From assembly GCA_964017155.1 (NCBI GenBank), contig OZ024865.1:37398926-37462925 (forward strand): a stretch of 64,000 nucleotides of DNA. The letters are read 5' to 3'. The position numbers and the translations under genes were made by a program. This stretch comes from Oasisia sp. SBJ-2009 (lineage: Eukaryota > Annelida > Polychaeta > Sabellida > Siboglinidae). Below the pieces are notes generated by a model. The model searched no databases, had not been told where the DNA came from, and was given only the letters and a program-made list of their open reading frames with translations. This document shows, one piece after another, positions 61,225-64,000 of the stretch (positions are counted from its first letter, which is position 1; every line of letters begins with the position of its first letter).

Positions 61225-61335
61225 TTGTCAAGCAGTCGGGCCCTCCGAACCCAGGCGCACATTGACAACTCGACGGAACATCCGGGCAGTTTCCCGGGTA
61301 ACAGAATGTGCCGTCGTTTCTCCAGGAACACAGCT
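61225..61335 (-). CDS. EGF-like protein gene: EGF-like exon
   Basis: Acceptor CCTTTCTTTCAG, 111 bp, donor ACAA|GTGAGT, phase 1-1. It encodes LCSWRNDGTFCYPGNCPDVP then SSCQCAPGFGGPDCLT. Cysteines fall as C-x8-C-x4-C-x6-C-x-C-x7-C, ending C-x-C-A-P-G-F-G-G-x-D-C, a clear EGF C-terminal half with an unusual N-terminal half. Flanking exons join in phase, so the order is Cys-rich exon, EGF, sandwich-like segment. Confidence 0.8.
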
Positions 61336-61935
61336 CTGAAAGAAAGGATGCAGCCAAATTATTTGTGTACACCTACGATCTCTACAGCATGACGTCATGC
61401 CTGCATGCAATTGAAACTGTCTCAAAGTCGCACAGTATTTCAATAATTAACAGATGCATAAGAGTATTTCACGGTGTAAATCATCAGGTATGCGGCAGAC
61501 TACTGTTTCATCTTAAATATGTATAACGCATTGCAAAACAATAATTCAGCTAATTGTGTACCAGTGTGCAATGTAGTCTATTATTGACCGATGTAGTTGC
61601 AGTAATTATTATATTAATTTGCGCTAATAGGATTTTCGTTACAATTCCTTCCACATGTCTCCAATGATGTTGGTAGGCTTTTATCACTGCTTTTAATTTG
61701 CGGTTTTGTCTATACCCCAAACTGCTATTTCGAAGTGTACTTGACCATTCCGACCTTTAAATCGTGTTGGTGCAGTAAATGATAAAACAAATGATACATG
61801 ATCACATATGAAGAGGTCAGACGTGAAACGGCCAAGGTCCATTTTCCAAAAAGGTTCTGTCAACAAGTGGCTATATACTTGAAACAGATTTTGTAAAAAA
61901 TAGATGAACCCTATGTTGGTGCTTTGAGTACTCAC

Positions 61936-62082
61936 TTTCACACACTCTGTTGCTATGTCCGCCTCTGCTCACAAGTCGATACGCCTTCCTCTCCCCGCCG
62001 TGGTCGTGCTCGCAGCGACGACACTGCTGATTCGTGCCACTGGTGCAGCGAAGACGCTCACAATTGTTGATTCTCACGCACG
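61936..62082 (-). CDS. EGF-like protein gene: Cys-rich exon preceding the EGF
   Basis: Acceptor GTTTTACTTGCAG, 147 bp, donor GAAA|GTGAGT, phase 1-1. It encodes CVRINNCERLRCTSGTNQQC, RRCEHDHGGERKAYRLVS and RGGHSNRVCE, with seven cysteines, and joins LCSWRNDG in the next exon. A purified family cannot be named; the arrangement of a short Cys-rich stretch before an EGF resembles ectodomains of invertebrate receptors. The 5' exons, including any signal peptide, are not identified and may lie beyond the window. Confidence 0.72.
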
Positions 62083-62489
62083 CTGCAAGTAAAACAATCC
62101 ATTTGCACACTTGCGGTAAAAACATCCAAGCGGATGTTCCACCAACACAGGTGAGTAAAGGTCATCATTTAATAGTAGTGCACATGTAGCTAATTTACGT
62201 TGAATTCGACTATCCATCAGCAAAAATATCCAAAGTGTGCCGGGGTATGTCTGACTAGAATTATCATCATTATCATCAGTATCATCACCGTTGCTCTGCA
62301 TCGCCAACGAATATTCGTGGAGGAAGTCCACGCCTGGTGTACGCACGATGACTACTGGTGAAGCCTGCACAAGCCAGGCACGTTTTCGGACAGTAGCAGC
62401 AGGTGAAAGTCTATGTCATGGTGGGAGCAAGAGGTTCTGACTTTTCATCTACTCCTGTCATCTATCAAAGTCCTTCATGTGCTGTCGAA

Positions 62490-62766
62490 GGAGGAGGTGA
62501 CACAGTGAACTGTGTGTGACACAGTGAACTGTGTGTGGCACAGTGAACTGTGTGTGACACAGTGAAGTGTGTATGACACTTTGACCTGTGTTTGACAGAG
62601 TGAAGTGTGTGTAACACAGTGAACTGTGTGTGACACAGTGAACTGCGTGTGACACAGTGAAGTGTGTGTGACACATTGAAGTGTGTGTGACACATTGAAA
62701 TGTGTGTGACACAGTGAAGTGTGTGTGACACAGTGAACTGTGTGTGACACAGTGAACTGTGTCACC
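62490..62766. repeat. 19-bp minisatellite (CACAGTGAACTGTGTGTGA)n
   Basis: About 14 copies; each unit contains CACAGT-GA-ACTGTG, a short palindrome. Variants replace ACTG with AGTG. The period is not a multiple of three, so open frames are three shifted versions of one pattern. Confidence 0.96.
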
Positions 62767-63060
62767 AATACACTGTTTGTCCATTGACCGTGACCGATGT
62801 TGCAAGTGATGATGGTCTATCAGTACTGTACAGATGGTATAACTATGACAACAATCACCTGGACACCTGGAGTCACAAAGCCTCTCCTCGAACTTATGAC
62901 GTGTTATTACATTTCTATGACGACAATAAAAAAAATACCAACGTTTCTAGTATGAGTTAGTTTTATGTAAACATATACAAACGTACAATGGTTGTTTTCT
63001 AAACTTTCTAAATTCTCAAGACTACCAGCTTAAAACAACACTATATTGTTGTAATTTCAT
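62767..63060. other. No feature recognised
   Basis: Short unique spacer between two minisatellites. Confidence 0.5.
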
Positions 63061-63074
63061 TAGGGACTATAAGT

Positions 63075-63700
63075 GAGGAGGGGAGGAGCGGTGGTGGCGA
63101 ATGAAGAGCGGTGGTGGCGAGTGAAGAGCGGTGGTGGTGAGTGAAGAGCGGTGGTGGTGAGTGAGGAGCGGTGGTGGCGAGTGAGGAGCGGTGGTGGTGA
63201 GTGAGGAGCGGTGGTGGTGAGTGAGTAGCGGTGGTGGGGAGTGAGGAGTGGTGGTGGTGAGTGAGGAGCGGTGGTGGTGAGAGAGGAGCGGTGGTGGTAA
63301 GTGAGGAGCGGTGGTGGCGAGTGAGGAGCGGTGGTGGTGAGTGAGGAGCGGTGGTGGTGAGTGAGGAGCGGTGGTGGCGAGTGAGGAGTGGTGGTGGTGA
63401 GTGAGGAGCGGTGGTGGTGAGTGAGGAGTGGTGGTGGCGAGTGAGAAGTGGTGGTGGCGAGTGAGGAGTGGTGGTGGCGAGTGAGGAGCGGTGGTGGCGA
63501 GTGAGGAGCGGTGGTGGTGAGTGAGGAGCGGTGGTGGCGAGTGAGGAGCGGTGGTGGTGAGTGAGGAGCGGTGGTGGCGAGTGAGGAGCGGTGGTGGTGA
63601 GTGAGGAGTGGTTGGTGGTGGCGAGTGAGGAGCGGTGGTGGCGAGTGAGGAGCGGTGATGGTGAGTGAGGAGCGGTGGTGGCGAGTGAGGAGTGGTGGTG
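63075..63700. repeat. 20-bp minisatellite (GAGTGAGGAGCGGTGGTGGC)n
   Basis: About 31 copies with C/T variation at two positions. It runs without a break into the A-box region of the SINE starting at about 63697. The minus-strand open frame (HHRSSLTTTAPHSPP) is a by-product of the repeat. Confidence 0.96.
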
Positions 63701-63965
63701 GCGCTGTAGAGCGCCAGACTGTCAATCGAGGGGACGGTCGTTCAATTCAACCTACCGCCGTTTCGAAACTTAGGCAATTTCGTTCCCATCACATTTGCCT
63801 GTGTCTTTCGGAAGATACACTAAAAGCCGGTAGTCCCTTCTATATGGTGTCTTTGCCAGGGGAAGTAAAATATCCCACACACAGGTTAAATGTGTAACCT
63901 GTAGTGGACTCATTAATTCTAGAGAAGGAGAACTCTGAAAACCAAGCTCGATAATACTCTAGTCA
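63697..63965 (+). mobile_element. tRNA-derived SINE
   Basis: Head: GGTGGCGCTGTAGAGCGCC (A box) and GGTCGTTCAATTCAACC (B box, 63737-63753). The body contains TGTCTTTCGGAAGATACACT, AAAAGCCGGTAGTCCC and GGGGAAGTAAAATATCCCAC, resembling the central domain (rGATgAgACgTTAAAcc...GTCCC...gTTAAAGATCCCA) shared by many marine invertebrate SINEs. The 3' end is not defined within the window. Confidence 0.72.
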
Positions 63966-64000
63966 CAGACATGTGGCTAACATAGAGTGATGAGCTAACC

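Noticed and set aside
63060..63725. 221-codon His/Ser/Pro-rich frame
   Set aside because: Translation of the 20-bp minisatellite, with shifted versions of one pattern.

Overview
This is a window of AT-rich animal nuclear DNA. Coding sequence is a small fraction, split into short exons with GT-AG borders (mostly phase-1 introns) and scattered through introns full of microsatellites, minisatellites, tRNA-derived SINEs, CR1/RTE-like LINE remnants, a Ty3/gypsy-like gag remnant and TIR or foldback elements. EGF-like exons, a fucolectin-type F5/8C lectin domain and a GT10 fucosyltransferase, together with this repeat mix, suggest a marine invertebrate, perhaps a spiralian; the sequence alone does not fix the species. 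Perfect hexamer arrays longer than 1 kb suggest a long-read assembly.

Layout. (1) About 2.0-14.1 kb, + strand: the 3' part of a large type I membrane protein gene. Seven candidate exons are phase-compatible in order and end in a transmembrane exon, a stop at 13957 and AATAAA at 14135. A fibrocystin-L (PKHD1L1)-like identity is a guess. Its introns hold 15-bp and 21-bp minisatellites, a hairpin and LINE pieces. Opposed GTGTGC/GCACAC hexamer arrays lie in and just beyond the gene (9.8, 14.25 and 16.75 kb). (2) 17.5-21.2 kb: coding-like islands of uncertain status, including a membrane-protein exon on the minus strand that may be a degenerate 7TM receptor, plus two inverted repeats. (3) 22.95-24.33 kb, + strand: an apparently intact alpha-1,3-fucosyltransferase, between a LINE/SINE cluster and a long CA tract. 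(4) 42.65 down to 27.2 kb, minus strand: a single-pass receptor-like gene with the order fucolectin domain (2 exons), EGF, calcium-binding EGF, EGF, EGF, transmembrane segment, short acidic tail. All visible introns are phase 1 except the last one, in the tail. Two EGF exons lie in a 1.8-kb tandem duplication. The introns hold a TIR element with subterminal repeats, a LINE, a 175-bp palindrome and a small plus-strand terminal-exon candidate. (5) 43.4-45.4 kb: gypsy-like gag debris and a LINE 3' end. (6) 45.4-57 kb: gene-poor; a CR1-like LINE with a largely intact reverse transcriptase, a 741-bp foldback element, a LINE fragment, and a promoter-like module repeated in inverted orientation. (7) 62.1 down to 58.5 kb, minus strand: five or six exons of a secreted or receptor protein with Cys-rich and EGF-like domains. 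(8) 62.5-64 kb: two minisatellites, the second running directly into a tRNA-derived SINE.

The recognisable genes share one theme, cell-surface glycan and adhesion biology: a fucosyltransferase, a fucolectin/EGF receptor, an EGF-like protein and a large ectodomain protein. There is no sign of operon-like coordination. Exon joins were inferred by eye from splice sites and phase, so every multi-exon model needs RNA support.
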